From Acidobacteriota bacterium (GTDB lineage Bacteria > Acidobacteriota > Vicinamibacteria > Vicinamibacterales > Vicinamibacteraceae), in the NCBI GenBank assembly GCA_023429845.1, contig JAEZCY010000261.1:1-32071 (forward strand): 32,071 bases of DNA. The letters are read 5' to 3'. Within the stretch, counting starts at the first letter, position 1, and every line of letters starts with the position of its first letter. Under the pieces are notes generated by a model, which saw nothing but the letters and a program-made list of their open reading frames with translations, searched no databases and was not told where the DNA came from. Below, piece after piece: positions 22,538 to 29,956 of this stretch. A program made the translations under genes and the position numbers.

Positions 22538-23659
22538 TCAGGCCAGTCGATTCCGGAACAGCCACGCCGCGAGCGGCAGGGTGACCGCCGCGATCGCCAG
22601 CATCGGTACGAAATCGAACCAGACCTCCCGCATCCCCGCGCCCTCGAGATAGACGCGACGGGCCAGATCCATGCCGAACCGCAGCGGGTTGACGTACGTG
22701 GCGATCTGCAGCACGCGAGGCATGTTGCTGACCGGCGACATCAGGCCCGAGAGCAGCATCAGCGGCATGATCAGCAGAAAGGTGTAGAGCATCGCCTGCT
22801 GCATGCTCACGGCTAACGCCGATATGGACAAGCCGATGCCGACGGCAGCCCCCGTGAACGTGACGAGGCCGAGATACAGCAGCCACACCGACCCGTTCAT
22901 GGGGATCTGGAACCAGAACCGGATGATCAGGAAGATGATCGTGGACTGTACGAGGCCGACGAGAATGGACGGCAGCGCCTTCCCAATCAGCAGCTGCATC
23001 GGCGTCAACGGCGTCACGAGCAGTTGATCGAAGGTGCCCTGCTCGCGCTCCCGGGCCACCGACAATGCCGCGAGCAGCAACGTCTGCAGCATGCTGAGAG
23101 CCGCAATCAGCGCCGGCATCAGATTCCAGCGGGATTCGAGGTTGGGGTTGTACCAGGCCCGCCGCTCGATGGCAATCGGCGGCGCCGCGCCCCTGGCCTG
23201 GTTGAAGGCCGTCACCATGGCGCTCACCTGGCTCGACGCCGCGCTCGCGGTCGTCGAGTTGCGTCCATCGAGGATCATCTGCAGCGGCGCGCTGCGCCCG
23301 GCCGCCAACAGCGACTCGAAGTCGGCGGGGATGCCGATGACGAGCAGCGCGTCGCCACGGTCGATGACTCCGGGGATCTGCGCGGCCGACTGCAGCGACG
23401 CCACGCGCGTGAAGACACCGGTACCGTCGATGCGCGCGATCAGGCTCGTCGATGCGGCACCCCGGCTCAGGTCGAGGACGGCATAGGGTGCACGCGTGAG
23501 GTCGTAGGTCGCGCCGTAGCCGAACAGCAGCGACTGGAACAGCGCGGGCAGGAACAGCATCGCCCGGGTCTGCGGGTCTGCCAGCAGCACCCGCAGCTCC
23601 TTGCGGCAGAGGCCGCCGACACGTACGAGGTAGGTGACGAGTGCGCCCATGCCAGTCAC
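22538..23659 (-). CDS. ABC-2 type permease, second subunit (YbhR/YhhJ-like)
   Basis: A 373-residue ABC-2 permease. A hydrophobic helix near residues 25-50 (MLFLPALFQSLLFGYGATYD) is followed by a large periplasmic domain (about 55-185). A bundle of five helices comes next, starting at NLMPALIAALSMLQTLLLAA and including VAREREQGTFDQLLVTPLTP, the conserved cytoplasmic elbow, and ending PLAAWLFRNRLA. I prefer the GTG at 23657-23659 over the ATG at 23648-23650. It overlaps the previous stop as GTGA and has GGAAG 6 bp upstream, whereas the ATG has no ribosome site; the two differ by three residues. It pairs with the upstream permease as a heterodimeric channel. Substrate unknown; related systems export cationic drugs or dyes. 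Confidence 0.92.
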   Translation of the reverse strand: MTGMGALVTYLVRVGGLCRKELRVLLADPQTRAMLFLPALFQSLLFGYGATYDLTRAPYAVLDLSRGAASTSLIARIDGTGVFTRVASLQSAAQIPGVIDRGDALLVIGIPADFESLLAAGRSAPLQMILDGRNSTTASAASSQVSAMVTAFNQARGAAPPIAIERRAWYNPNLESRWNLMPALIAALSMLQTLLLAALSVAREREQGTFDQLLVTPLTPMQLLIGKALPSILVGLVQSTIIFLIIRFWFQIPMNGSVWLLYLGLVTFTGAAVGIGLSISALAVSMQQAMLYTFLLIMPLMLLSGLMSPVSNMPRVLQIATYVNPLRFGMDLARRVYLEGAGMREVWFDFVPMLAIAAVTLPLAAWLFRNRLA

Positions 23660-24780
23660 ACGATCCGCTTCCGCAGGTTGCGGCGTGTCGCCGCGATCAG
23701 CACCACGGCATAAAGAGCCAGGATCGAGCAGTTCCGCGCAAACAGCGGCCAGTTGTCGCCGGCCAGGAACAACGTCTTGAGCAGACCCATGAAGTGCGTC
23801 GCAGGCAGCAGTTGACTGACGACCCGCACGGCAATCGGCATGTTGCGCAGGTCGAAGATGAACCCCGAGAGCATCAGCGCGGGCATGAAGCTCGCGAGCA
23901 GCGCCATCTGACTCGCCAGGAACTGGCTGCGCATCGCGCCGGAGATGAAGAGCCCCAGCGACAGCGACACCGTGAGGTAGAGCAGGGATGACGTGACGAT
24001 CGCCAGCATCGACCCTCTGATCGGCACCTCGAACAGGAATCGGGCCGCGAGCAGACACACGCCGAGGTTGATCGTCCCGATGACCAGATAGGGCGCGAGC
24101 TTGGCCAGCACCAGCTCGAGGGGGCGGACGGGCGTGACGAAGATCGCTTCGAGGGTGCCGCGCTCCCACTCGCGCGCGATGAGCAGCGAGGTCAGGAAGG
24201 CGCCAATGAGCGTGAGGACCAGAACGACGAGCCCCGGCACCAGATACCACGTGCTGCTCGATGTCTCGTTGAACCACATGCGCGGCACGACGACCACGCT
24301 GGCGGGCACAACACCTCCGCCACCGCGGCGGTCGGCCTGCCGCTGTCCCCAGCTGGCGATGGCGCCGGTCACGTAGCTCTCGACCGTCGCGGCGGTGTTC
24401 GTGTCCACGCCGTTGATCACCAGCTGGATCCGGGCGCGGCCGTCTGCGAACTGTCGCGTGAAGTCGATCGGCACGCGAACGATGGCCCGGATGTCGCCGC
24501 GCTGCAGCCGCTCGACCGCGTCCGGCATGTTGGTCAGCCACACCGGCGCGATGTAGGCCGAGCCTTGCAGCCCGGCCACGACGTCTCGTGCCAGGGGCGA
24601 ACGATCCTCGAGCACCACGCCGACCGGCGCATCGCGCACGTCGAACGACAGGCCGTAGCCGAACAGCAGGATCAGCACCACCGGCAGCACCAGCCCCACG
24701 GCGAGGTGACTGCGGTCGCGCAGGAGCTGACGCATCTCCTTGCGGAGCAACGCAGGGAAACGCTGCATGAACGGCGTCAT
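23656..24780 (-). CDS. ABC-2 type permease, first subunit (YbhS/YhhJ-like)
   Basis: A 374-residue ABC-2 permease with the same plan as its neighbour. The first helix (LAVGLVLPVVLILLFGYGLS, 26-45) is followed by a periplasmic domain to about 185 and then helices from WYLVPGLVVLVLTLIGAFLT onward. The elbow IAREWERGTLEAIFVTPVRP corresponds to REREQGTFDQLLVTPLTP in the other subunit. The second half contains FMPALMLSGFIFDLRNMPIA, a well-conserved ABC-2 motif. The two permeases are clearly paralogous but diverged, indicating an obligate heterodimer. The ATG (24778-24780) overlaps the ATPase stop as ATGA, and its own stop overlaps the next GTG as GTGA. Inner membrane. Confidence 0.93.
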   Translation of the reverse strand: MTPFMQRFPALLRKEMRQLLRDRSHLAVGLVLPVVLILLFGYGLSFDVRDAPVGVVLEDRSPLARDVVAGLQGSAYIAPVWLTNMPDAVERLQRGDIRAIVRVPIDFTRQFADGRARIQLVINGVDTNTAATVESYVTGAIASWGQRQADRRGGGGVVPASVVVVPRMWFNETSSSTWYLVPGLVVLVLTLIGAFLTSLLIAREWERGTLEAIFVTPVRPLELVLAKLAPYLVIGTINLGVCLLAARFLFEVPIRGSMLAIVTSSLLYLTVSLSLGLFISGAMRSQFLASQMALLASFMPALMLSGFIFDLRNMPIAVRVVSQLLPATHFMGLLKTLFLAGDNWPLFARNCSILALYAVVLIAATRRNLRKRIV

Positions 24781-26540
24781 GCCGTCGCTCCCGCCGTCTG
24801 TGGCGTCGCGCGGCGCGCCTCTCCGACGATGGCGATGAAGGCGCTGTTCATGTCGGCGACATCGGGGCCCGCATCGCGACGGACGTCGCCAGGCGTGCCG
24901 ATCGCGAGCATGCGGCCTGCGTCCTGGATCGCGATGCGATCGCAGTACTCGGCTTCCTCCATGAAATGCGTGGTGACGATGATGGTGACGCCACCCTCGG
25001 CCAACGCGGTGATGGAGCGCCAGAAGGCCCGGCGCGCCAGCGGGTCGATGCCGCTCGTCGGCTCGTCGAGGAACAGGATGTCGGGTTCGTGCAGAAGCGC
25101 GGCCGCCATCGCCAATCGTTGCTTGTACCCGCCGGGCAGATCGCCGCTGCGCGCTCGACCGTCAAGTCCGAACTGCGCGAGGGCTGCGGCAACCCGCGTC
25201 CGCAGCACCGCACCGCGAAGACCGTATGCGCCTCCGAAGAACTGGAGGTTGTCGTGCACGCTCAGGTTGCCGTACAGCGCGAACTTCTGCGACACGTACC
25301 CGATGCGACCTCTCGCCTGCGCGCGCGCCGTGCGCAGGTTCACACCAGCCACTTCGAGATGGCCGCTCGTGGCCGGGAGCAAGCCGCACAGCATGCGGAA
25401 GGTGGTGGTCTTGCCGGCGCCGTTCGGTCCGAGCAGTCCGAAGATCTCGCCGCGGCGGACCTCGAACGAGGTGTGCGCGACGGCGGTGAAGTCCCCGAAC
25501 TTGCGCACCAGATCGCGCACGGCAATGACCGGTCGGTCCGAGACCGCTGGCGCGCCGCGCTGCCGGCTCGCGGCCGCCGGTGAGGCCTGGCTGCCGGCGT
25601 CCTGCTGTCGCAGCAGCATCATGAATGCGTCTTCGAGCTCCTCCGCGCGGGGCTCGTGCCGCAGGCCGTCCAGCAACGCGGCGACCCGTTCAGGCGAGGC
25701 CTCCGGTTGGCGGATGAACCGCACCGCACCGCCTCGGGGCACGGCGTCGAGCACGGCATCGGTGGCATCGAACAACCGGGATTGGAGATGGCGGGCCGGC
25801 TCGCCGGGCGGCGGCGCGACAACGAACGTCAGGCCCTGCGCCCGCCTGCGGAGCGTGACCGGCGCGCCTTCATCGAGCACCCGCCCCTGATGCATGACGA
25901 ACACGTGCGCGCAGCGTTCCGCTTCGTCCATGTAGGCGGTGCTGATGAGCACGCTCAATCGCTCGTCGTCCACCAGCTGCTGCACGATCGACCAGAGTTC
26001 CCGCCGCGACAACGGATCGACGCCGACGCTCGGCTCGTCGAGCAGCAGCAGGTCCGGCGATCGCACGAGCGTGCAGGCGAGGCCGAGTTTCTGCTTCATG
26101 CCGCCCGACAGCTTCCCGGCGGGCCGCGCCGTGAACGCCGCGAGATCGGTCATCGCCAGCAGCCGGGCGAATCGGGGCGCGCGCGCGGCGTGCGGCACGC
26201 CGTGCAGATCCGCGTACAGATCGAGGTTCTCCTGCACGCTGAGATCCTCGTAGAGCCCGAACCGCTGTGGCATGTAGCTGATGCGGTCCTGGATCGCCTG
26301 CGGCTGCGCGACCGCGTCGAAGCCAAGCACCCGAAGGCGTCCCGCATCCGGTGCCATCAAGCCGGCGATCATGCGGATCAGTGTCGTCTTGCCGGCGCCA
26401 TCCGGTCCGACGAGCGCCGTGAGTGCCCCCGGCCGTACCGACAAGGAGACGTTGTCGAGCGCGGCAACCGTCCCACCGCCCGGCGCAGGAAACGCCTTCC
26501 GCAGCGATTCCGCGACGATGGGCGGCGCGAGGTCGGTCAC
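24777..26540 (-). CDS. ABC transporter ATPase, two fused nucleotide-binding domains (YbhF/YhiH-like)
   Basis: A 587-residue cytosolic ATPase with two ABC domains. Domain 1 has Walker A GPDGAGKT (45-52), signature LSGGM (144-148) and Walker B LLLLDEP (164-170). Its H-loop position reads STAYMDEAE, with Ala202 in place of the switch histidine. Domain 2 has GPNGAGKT (371-378), signature LPGGY (468-472), ILFLDEP (488-494) and an intact TTHFMEEAE with His525. A linker at about 310-337 is Ala/Gln/Ser-rich. Domain 1 is therefore expected to bind ATP but hydrolyse poorly. The RbbA/YhiH family adds a permease domain to this layout; here permeases are separate genes, as in YbhF systems. The GTG at 26538-26540 overlaps the adaptor's stop as GTGA. 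It drives the two permeases that follow. Confidence 0.95.
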   Translation of the reverse strand: MTDLAPPIVAESLRKAFPAPGGGTVAALDNVSLSVRPGALTALVGPDGAGKTTLIRMIAGLMAPDAGRLRVLGFDAVAQPQAIQDRISYMPQRFGLYEDLSVQENLDLYADLHGVPHAARAPRFARLLAMTDLAAFTARPAGKLSGGMKQKLGLACTLVRSPDLLLLDEPSVGVDPLSRRELWSIVQQLVDDERLSVLISTAYMDEAERCAHVFVMHQGRVLDEGAPVTLRRRAQGLTFVVAPPPGEPARHLQSRLFDATDAVLDAVPRGGAVRFIRQPEASPERVAALLDGLRHEPRAEELEDAFMMLLRQQDAGSQASPAAASRQRGAPAVSDRPVIAVRDLVRKFGDFTAVAHTSFEVRRGEIFGLLGPNGAGKTTTFRMLCGLLPATSGHLEVAGVNLRTARAQARGRIGYVSQKFALYGNLSVHDNLQFFGGAYGLRGAVLRTRVAAALAQFGLDGRARSGDLPGGYKQRLAMAAALLHEPDILFLDEPTSGIDPLARRAFWRSITALAEGGVTIIVTTHFMEEAEYCDRIAIQDAGRMLAIGTPGDVRRDAGPDVADMNSAFIAIVGEARRATPQTAGATA

Positions 26541-27526
26541 GCACCTGCCTTGGCAACTTCGGCGGTCACCGGCTGACCGAGTCGGAGCACGTCGGTGGGG
26601 TCGTCGACAAGAATCCGCACTTCATACACCAGGCTGGTCCGCAGTTGCTCGGTCTGCACCGACTTCGGCGTGAACTCCGCGTTGGAGGAGATGAAGGAAA
26701 CCTTCCCGACGAGCGCAGCGGGGTGGCTGTCGGAGCGGATCCGCGCCGGCGAGCCGATGCGGACGGCGCCCAGGTCAGGCTCGGAGACGTACACGCGCAC
26801 CCACTTCGGCTGCGTCAGGGCCAGCGACAGGACAGGGCGCTGCGGTGCCGCCATGTCGCCCGGTTCGAGCAGTCGCGAGCGGACGACGGCGTCAATCGGC
26901 GCCTGGAGTTCACCCAGGCCAATCTGGTGCTGCAGGAGCGCGAGCTGTGCACGCAAGGCGTCGACCTGCGCCTCGGCTGCGGCGATGTCCTCGGCCCGGG
27001 AACCCGATTCGACGAGCCGCAGCGCCTCCTGCAGCTCGTTCACACGTGAGGCGGTCGCGCGGACTGCACTCTGCGCGCGGTCGAGATCCTGCTGACTGAC
27101 GCCACGCCCCTGGGTCCTCGCGGCGATGCCCTGCAGACGAGCGAGGTCGTCGCTGGCCCGTCCGGCCTCTGCTTCTGCCGTCGTGAGGCGACTGCGTGCT
27201 TGCTGGATCTCCTGGGGCCGAGCGCCGTTGCGGAGGCGGCGAACCGTCTGCGCCTGCCCCTCGACTTGCGCTCTGACCTGCTCGGCCTGCAGGGCCAGCG
27301 TGCGCGTGTCCATCGTCGCGAGAACGTCGCCCGCGCGCACCGGGTCTCCTTCCTCGACGCGCACCTCGGCGATCCGCCCGCTGCCCTCGAAGGCCAGCGA
27401 CACCTGCCGGATATCCACGTTGCCGTGCAAGGTCAACGTGGAAGAGGGCTCCGGCGCACGTTGCGTCCAGACGTAGGCGCCAAGGGCGAGGGCGACGACG
27501 ACAGCGAGGAGCAGGACTCGTTTCAT
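26537..27526 (-). CDS. HlyD-type periplasmic adaptor (membrane fusion protein, YbhG/YhiI-like)
   Basis: A 329-residue membrane fusion protein joining the inner-membrane pump to the outer-membrane duct. An N-terminal anchor helix (MKRVLLLAVVVALALGAYVW) is followed by HGNVDIRQVSLAFEGSGRIA, a signature of the YbhG/YhiI group. The lipoyl-like half motif is VRVEEGDPVRAGDVLATMD; then comes a long coiled-coil hairpin (about 80-215). The returning half motif is LQAPIDAVVRSRLLEPGDM and a beta-barrel domain follows. It is the first of four genes joined by 4-bp overlaps. A GC-rich hairpin (27539-27556) sits between it and the XRE gene, so its own promoter or an attenuator may lie there. Periplasmic, membrane anchored. 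Confidence 0.95.
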   Translation of the reverse strand: MKRVLLLAVVVALALGAYVWTQRAPEPSSTLTLHGNVDIRQVSLAFEGSGRIAEVRVEEGDPVRAGDVLATMDTRTLALQAEQVRAQVEGQAQTVRRLRNGARPQEIQQARSRLTTAEAEAGRASDDLARLQGIAARTQGRGVSQQDLDRAQSAVRATASRVNELQEALRLVESGSRAEDIAAAEAQVDALRAQLALLQHQIGLGELQAPIDAVVRSRLLEPGDMAAPQRPVLSLALTQPKWVRVYVSEPDLGAVRIGSPARIRSDSHPAALVGKVSFISSNAEFTPKSVQTEQLRTSLVYEVRILVDDPTDVLRLGQPVTAEVAKAGA

Positions 27527-27538
27527 ACGCTCGGCTCA

Positions 27539-27556
27539 GCGGCCGGGCACGGCCGC
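27539..27556. other. GC-rich hairpin between XRE and adaptor genes
   Basis: GCGGCC (27539-27544) and GGCCGC (27551-27556) form a perfect 6-bp all-GC stem with a 6-nt loop, 13 bp before the adaptor ATG. It could lower read-through from the XRE gene or affect adaptor translation. No T run is present. Confidence 0.35.
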
Positions 27557-27582
27557 GTCACTCATGCGAGTGCGACGGCCGA

Positions 27583-27906
27583 TCAAGGCGCATCGTCGGA
27601 CCCGATCGTCCCGCCTTCGCCTTCGAGGCGAACGATCTGGCGGACATCCGTTCGTGTGAACTTCAATCGGACGCCGGCGCCCATGCCGTCGCCCTCCTCG
27701 ATGACGAACACGCCGAAGTGGGTCAGTCCGCGCGTGACGGCCTCGACCTCGGCTTCCGAGCTGACCCAGGCGCTGCCGCCCGCCTCCAGTCGGCACAAGG
27801 TATCGACGGCAAGGCCGCACGCGTTGGCGAAGTCGGCCTGGCTGACGCCAGCCAAAGCCCGTGCCGCAGCGATCACGCGTCCGCTTATGCCAATCATGCT
27901 GCTCAT
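27583..27906 (-). CDS. XRE family helix-turn-helix regulator
   Basis: A 107-residue protein with one Cro/CI-type helix-turn-helix. GISGRVIAAARALAGVSQAD is helix 1 and the turn, and FANACGLAVDTLCRLEAGGS contains the recognition helix. The C-terminal part VTRGLTHFGVFVIEEGDG leading to GVRLKF is seen in many short XRE proteins with a strand that supports dimerisation. Unlike the classic motif, the second helix ends in a cysteine-containing DTLCRLE. ATG at 27904-27906 was chosen because the in-frame sequence upstream is arginine-rich and non-conserved; a second ATG lies three codons later. It is 56 bp upstream of the adaptor gene on the same strand, so it may control the efflux operon and itself. 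An inverted repeat (27917-27935) lies just before the gene. Confidence 0.85.
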   Translation of the reverse strand: MSSMIGISGRVIAAARALAGVSQADFANACGLAVDTLCRLEAGGSAWVSSEAEVEAVTRGLTHFGVFVIEEGDGMGAGVRLKFTRTDVRQIVRLEGEGGTIGSDDAP

Positions 27907-27916
27907 TGTATGAACT

Positions 27917-27935
27917 TCCCGGCAAGGCTTCGGGA
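27917..27935. promoter_or_regulatory. Inverted repeat just upstream of the XRE gene
   Basis: TCCCG (27917-27921) and CGGGA (27931-27935) with a 9-bp spacer, 10 bp upstream of the XRE ATG. The position suits autoregulation by the XRE protein. The repeat is short and may be chance in this GC-rich DNA. Confidence 0.3.
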
Positions 27936-28010
27936 GCCGACTGCGCCGGTGTTCGTCGACCGGCCGGCGCCGTTGATCCCATCGAGTCTCCGAAGGCAAG
28001 TCCTTGGCCG

Positions 28011-28025
28011 CGGCGCGTCGCGCCG
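28011..28025. promoter_or_regulatory. 15-bp palindrome in the glycosyltransferase-XRE gap
   Basis: CGGCGCG-T-CGCGCCG is a perfect 7-bp palindrome with a single central base, 104 bp upstream of the XRE start. With a 1-nt centre it cannot form a hairpin efficiently, which favours a protein-binding site if it is functional. CpG-rich self-complementarity could also be chance. Confidence 0.25.
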
Positions 28026-28064
28026 AGTGGCGTTTCTGTACCGTCATCTCTGAGCGCCAGGATC

Positions 28065-28084
28065 GCGGAACCCGTCGCTTCCGC
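28065..28084 (-). terminator. Hairpin after the glycosyltransferase gene
   Basis: GCGGAA (28065-28070) and TTCCGC (28079-28084) form a perfect 6-bp stem with an 8-nt loop, beginning 3 bp past the glycosyltransferase stop. It may end the glycan operon transcript; no T tract follows. Confidence 0.35.
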
Positions 28085-28087
28085 CAG

Positions 28088-29173
28088 TCACCGCGCCCGT
28101 TGCAGGAGCCAGCGGCGCACCACGGTTCGCCATGCCGGTGGCACCAGCTGGACGGCCCGGCGCAGCGGGCCGGCAGCAACGCGGTCGTAGAGCCAGATGA
28201 CGGGGTGTGCGCGCACCGGCTGGGCACGAGAGGATGGCTGCGCTCCGGCAGGCCGCACGCCCGGTCCGGCCGGCTGGCTCGCCGACCGCGGCGTGAAGAA
28301 GTAGTCGGTCAGCGCAAAGCGCTCGTCCGCGGGCACCTCGAGACGCAGGATCATTGCCGCGACGTAGTAGGCGTTTCGGTACGCCTCCGTCCTGACCGCA
28401 AGCACCTCGGGCGGCAGGTCAGCACGCTCATAGAGCTTGTCGATCACCCGGACGTGCTCGCGCGCCATCTCGACGCCGCGCTCGGCATGGGTCGCGGCGG
28501 TTCCGTGCAGGCGATACCTCGCAAGCGTGCGCGGGCAGCGGCGAAACGGGCCGAGCAGCCCTGCACGCAACCAGAAGTCATAGTCCGAGACGATGCGGTA
28601 CGACTCGTCGAGGCCACCAATCCGGTCGAGTACCGACCGGCGGAACAACGCTCCCGGACCCGGGTACGTGTGGTGGTATCGCACCATGTCCACGTAAGCA
28701 TAGTCGAACGCGTCTATGTGCTGCACGTGCCGTCCGTCGCCGTCGATCAGGTCCCAGTCCGGATAGACGACCAGGACTTCCGGGGCCGATTGGAACACCT
28801 CGACGAGCGCCGAGATCGCGCCCGGCAGCAGCGGGTCGTCGGAACTGACGAAGCCCACGATCTCGCCGCGCGCCAGTTCGAAGCCGCGGTTGATGGCGCG
28901 CGAGATGCCGATGTTCTCGCGGTGATGCTCCCACCTGATGGCGTCGCCGTACCGGCGCAGGATCTCCTGCGTGTTGTCGGTCGAGCCGTTGTCCAGAACG
29001 ACGTACTCGAGGTGCGGGTAGTCCTGGCCGAGGATGCTGTCGATCGTTTCCGGCAGGAAGTTGGCCCGGTCGTACGTCGGCGTGACGATCGTCACGAGCG
29101 GCAGTCGTGGATCGGCAGCGGCGCCCCTGCCCTGGTCCGGTGGCGATGTCGTGCCGACAGGCAGCTGCGTCAT
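28088..29173 (-). CDS. Family 2 glycosyltransferase (GT-A fold)
   Basis: A 361-residue glycosyltransferase that would transfer a sugar from a nucleotide donor to a lipid- or glycan-linked acceptor on the cytoplasmic side. The GT2 core is complete: PLVTIVTPTYDRANFL (25-40), VVLDNGSTDNT (58-68), NIGISRAINRGFELARGEIV, and FVSSDD with D112/D113 as the metal-binding DxD equivalent. Further on are PGPGALFRRSVLDRIGGLDE and SDYDFWLRAGLLG with the likely catalytic acid. The C-terminal 90 residues are Ala/Arg-rich with no transmembrane helix. It is the last gene of the visible glycan cluster, 5 bp after the CmcI-like gene. Linkage and sugar cannot be predicted. Confidence 0.93.
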   Translation of the reverse strand: MTQLPVGTTSPPDQGRGAAADPRLPLVTIVTPTYDRANFLPETIDSILGQDYPHLEYVVLDNGSTDNTQEILRRYGDAIRWEHHRENIGISRAINRGFELARGEIVGFVSSDDPLLPGAISALVEVFQSAPEVLVVYPDWDLIDGDGRHVQHIDAFDYAYVDMVRYHHTYPGPGALFRRSVLDRIGGLDESYRIVSDYDFWLRAGLLGPFRRCPRTLARYRLHGTAATHAERGVEMAREHVRVIDKLYERADLPPEVLAVRTEAYRNAYYVAAMILRLEVPADERFALTDYFFTPRSASQPAGPGVRPAGAQPSSRAQPVRAHPVIWLYDRVAAGPLRRAVQLVPPAWRTVVRRWLLQRAR

Positions 29174-29178
29174 CGGCG

Positions 29179-29949
29179 TCAGGCAGTCGTCTTCTTCAGC
29201 CAGCCGGCCGGCCAGTGCGTCGGCCCCGTCTGGAGAGCACTCTCATTGAAGGTCCAGGGCGGCGGCTCCAGGGTGAAGTCGGCACGGCCGGCAACGAAGT
29301 CCTGCGCCGCGCGCGCCGGGTTGTCGTGGGTCCACTCCGGCCGTCCGCCCGGCACGTCGGAGAGATCGTGCATGAGCCCGTCCTGCACCACCAGGTACGA
29401 GCCTGGCGAAACCAGTTCGGCGTACAGGCGCAGCTCCTCGCTGACGTGCCCGTACGAGTGGTTCGAATCAAGGAGCACCATGACCCGTTCGCCGGGCCGG
29501 ATCAGGCTCTTGACCCGGTCGAGGGTCGTCGTGTCCGTCGAGCTTCCCTCGATCAGCGTGATGAAGGAGCGCAGCGGATGCGCCTCGATGGCCGCGCGGT
29601 TGTGCGGGCGGACCTCGACGTCCACGCCGATGACCCGTCCCCTTCCGATCAGCTGACACAGGCTCGCGTAGAACACCAGCGATCCGCCGTGAGCAATGCC
29701 CGTTTCGACGATGACGTCCGGCTGGAGCTGATGGATGACCTCTTGCAGCCTGAGGACGTCTTCGGGCAGCTGGATCATCGGCCGGCCGAGCCAGGTGAAC
29801 GTGTACGAGTGCTTCTGGGACCAGGCGACGCGGAGCCAATGGCGCGACAGGGCAGCGAACGCCTCCGGACCATACAGGTCCATCGTGCAGACCGTCGCGC
29901 CATCGTCGGTCACCAATGTCCGGCTGGCCGTGTCGATAGTCAGCTTCAT
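29179..29949 (-). CDS. CmcI-family protein (cephalosporin hydroxylase-like)
   Basis: A 256-residue Rossmann-fold SAM-binding-type protein of the CmcI family. Despite the historical name, members appear in many sugar and natural-product clusters and are probably methyltransferases. QDVIVETGIAHGGSL-type sequence appears as PDVIVETGIAHGGSLVFYAS (78-97), followed by RGRVIGVDVEVRP, ITLIEGSSTD, VMVLLDSNHSYGHVSEELRL (157-176, metal/substrate site) and GSYLVVQDGLMHDL (183-196). I use the ATG at 29947-29949 (MKLTIDTASR), which leaves 7 bp after the methyltransferase stop; a GTG seven codons earlier would overlap that gene. In this cluster it may O-methylate a sugar or activated intermediate. Confidence 0.87.
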   Translation of the reverse strand: MKLTIDTASRTLVTDDGATVCTMDLYGPEAFAALSRHWLRVAWSQKHSYTFTWLGRPMIQLPEDVLRLQEVIHQLQPDVIVETGIAHGGSLVFYASLCQLIGRGRVIGVDVEVRPHNRAAIEAHPLRSFITLIEGSSTDTTTLDRVKSLIRPGERVMVLLDSNHSYGHVSEELRLYAELVSPGSYLVVQDGLMHDLSDVPGGRPEWTHDNPARAAQDFVAGRADFTLEPPPWTFNESALQTGPTHWPAGWLKKTTA

Positions 29950-29956
29950 GGTGGGG

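Noticed and set aside
21341..22816. A 491-codon plus-strand frame opposite the outer-membrane factor
   Set aside because: Composition is Arg/Gln/Asp-rich and motif-free, while the minus strand carries a lipobox and NodT repeats.
23660..24541. In-frame upstream extension of the second permease through the first permease gene
   Set aside because: The extended part is a shadow of the first permease, which has complete ABC-2 motifs. The GTG at 23657-23659 with a GGAAG site and GTGA overlap is the sensible start.
27907..28227. Long N-terminal extension of the XRE regulator
   Set aside because: It would overlap the glycosyltransferase 3' end, and the residues are arginine-rich without pattern. 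The helix-turn-helix starts right after the ATG at 27904-27906.
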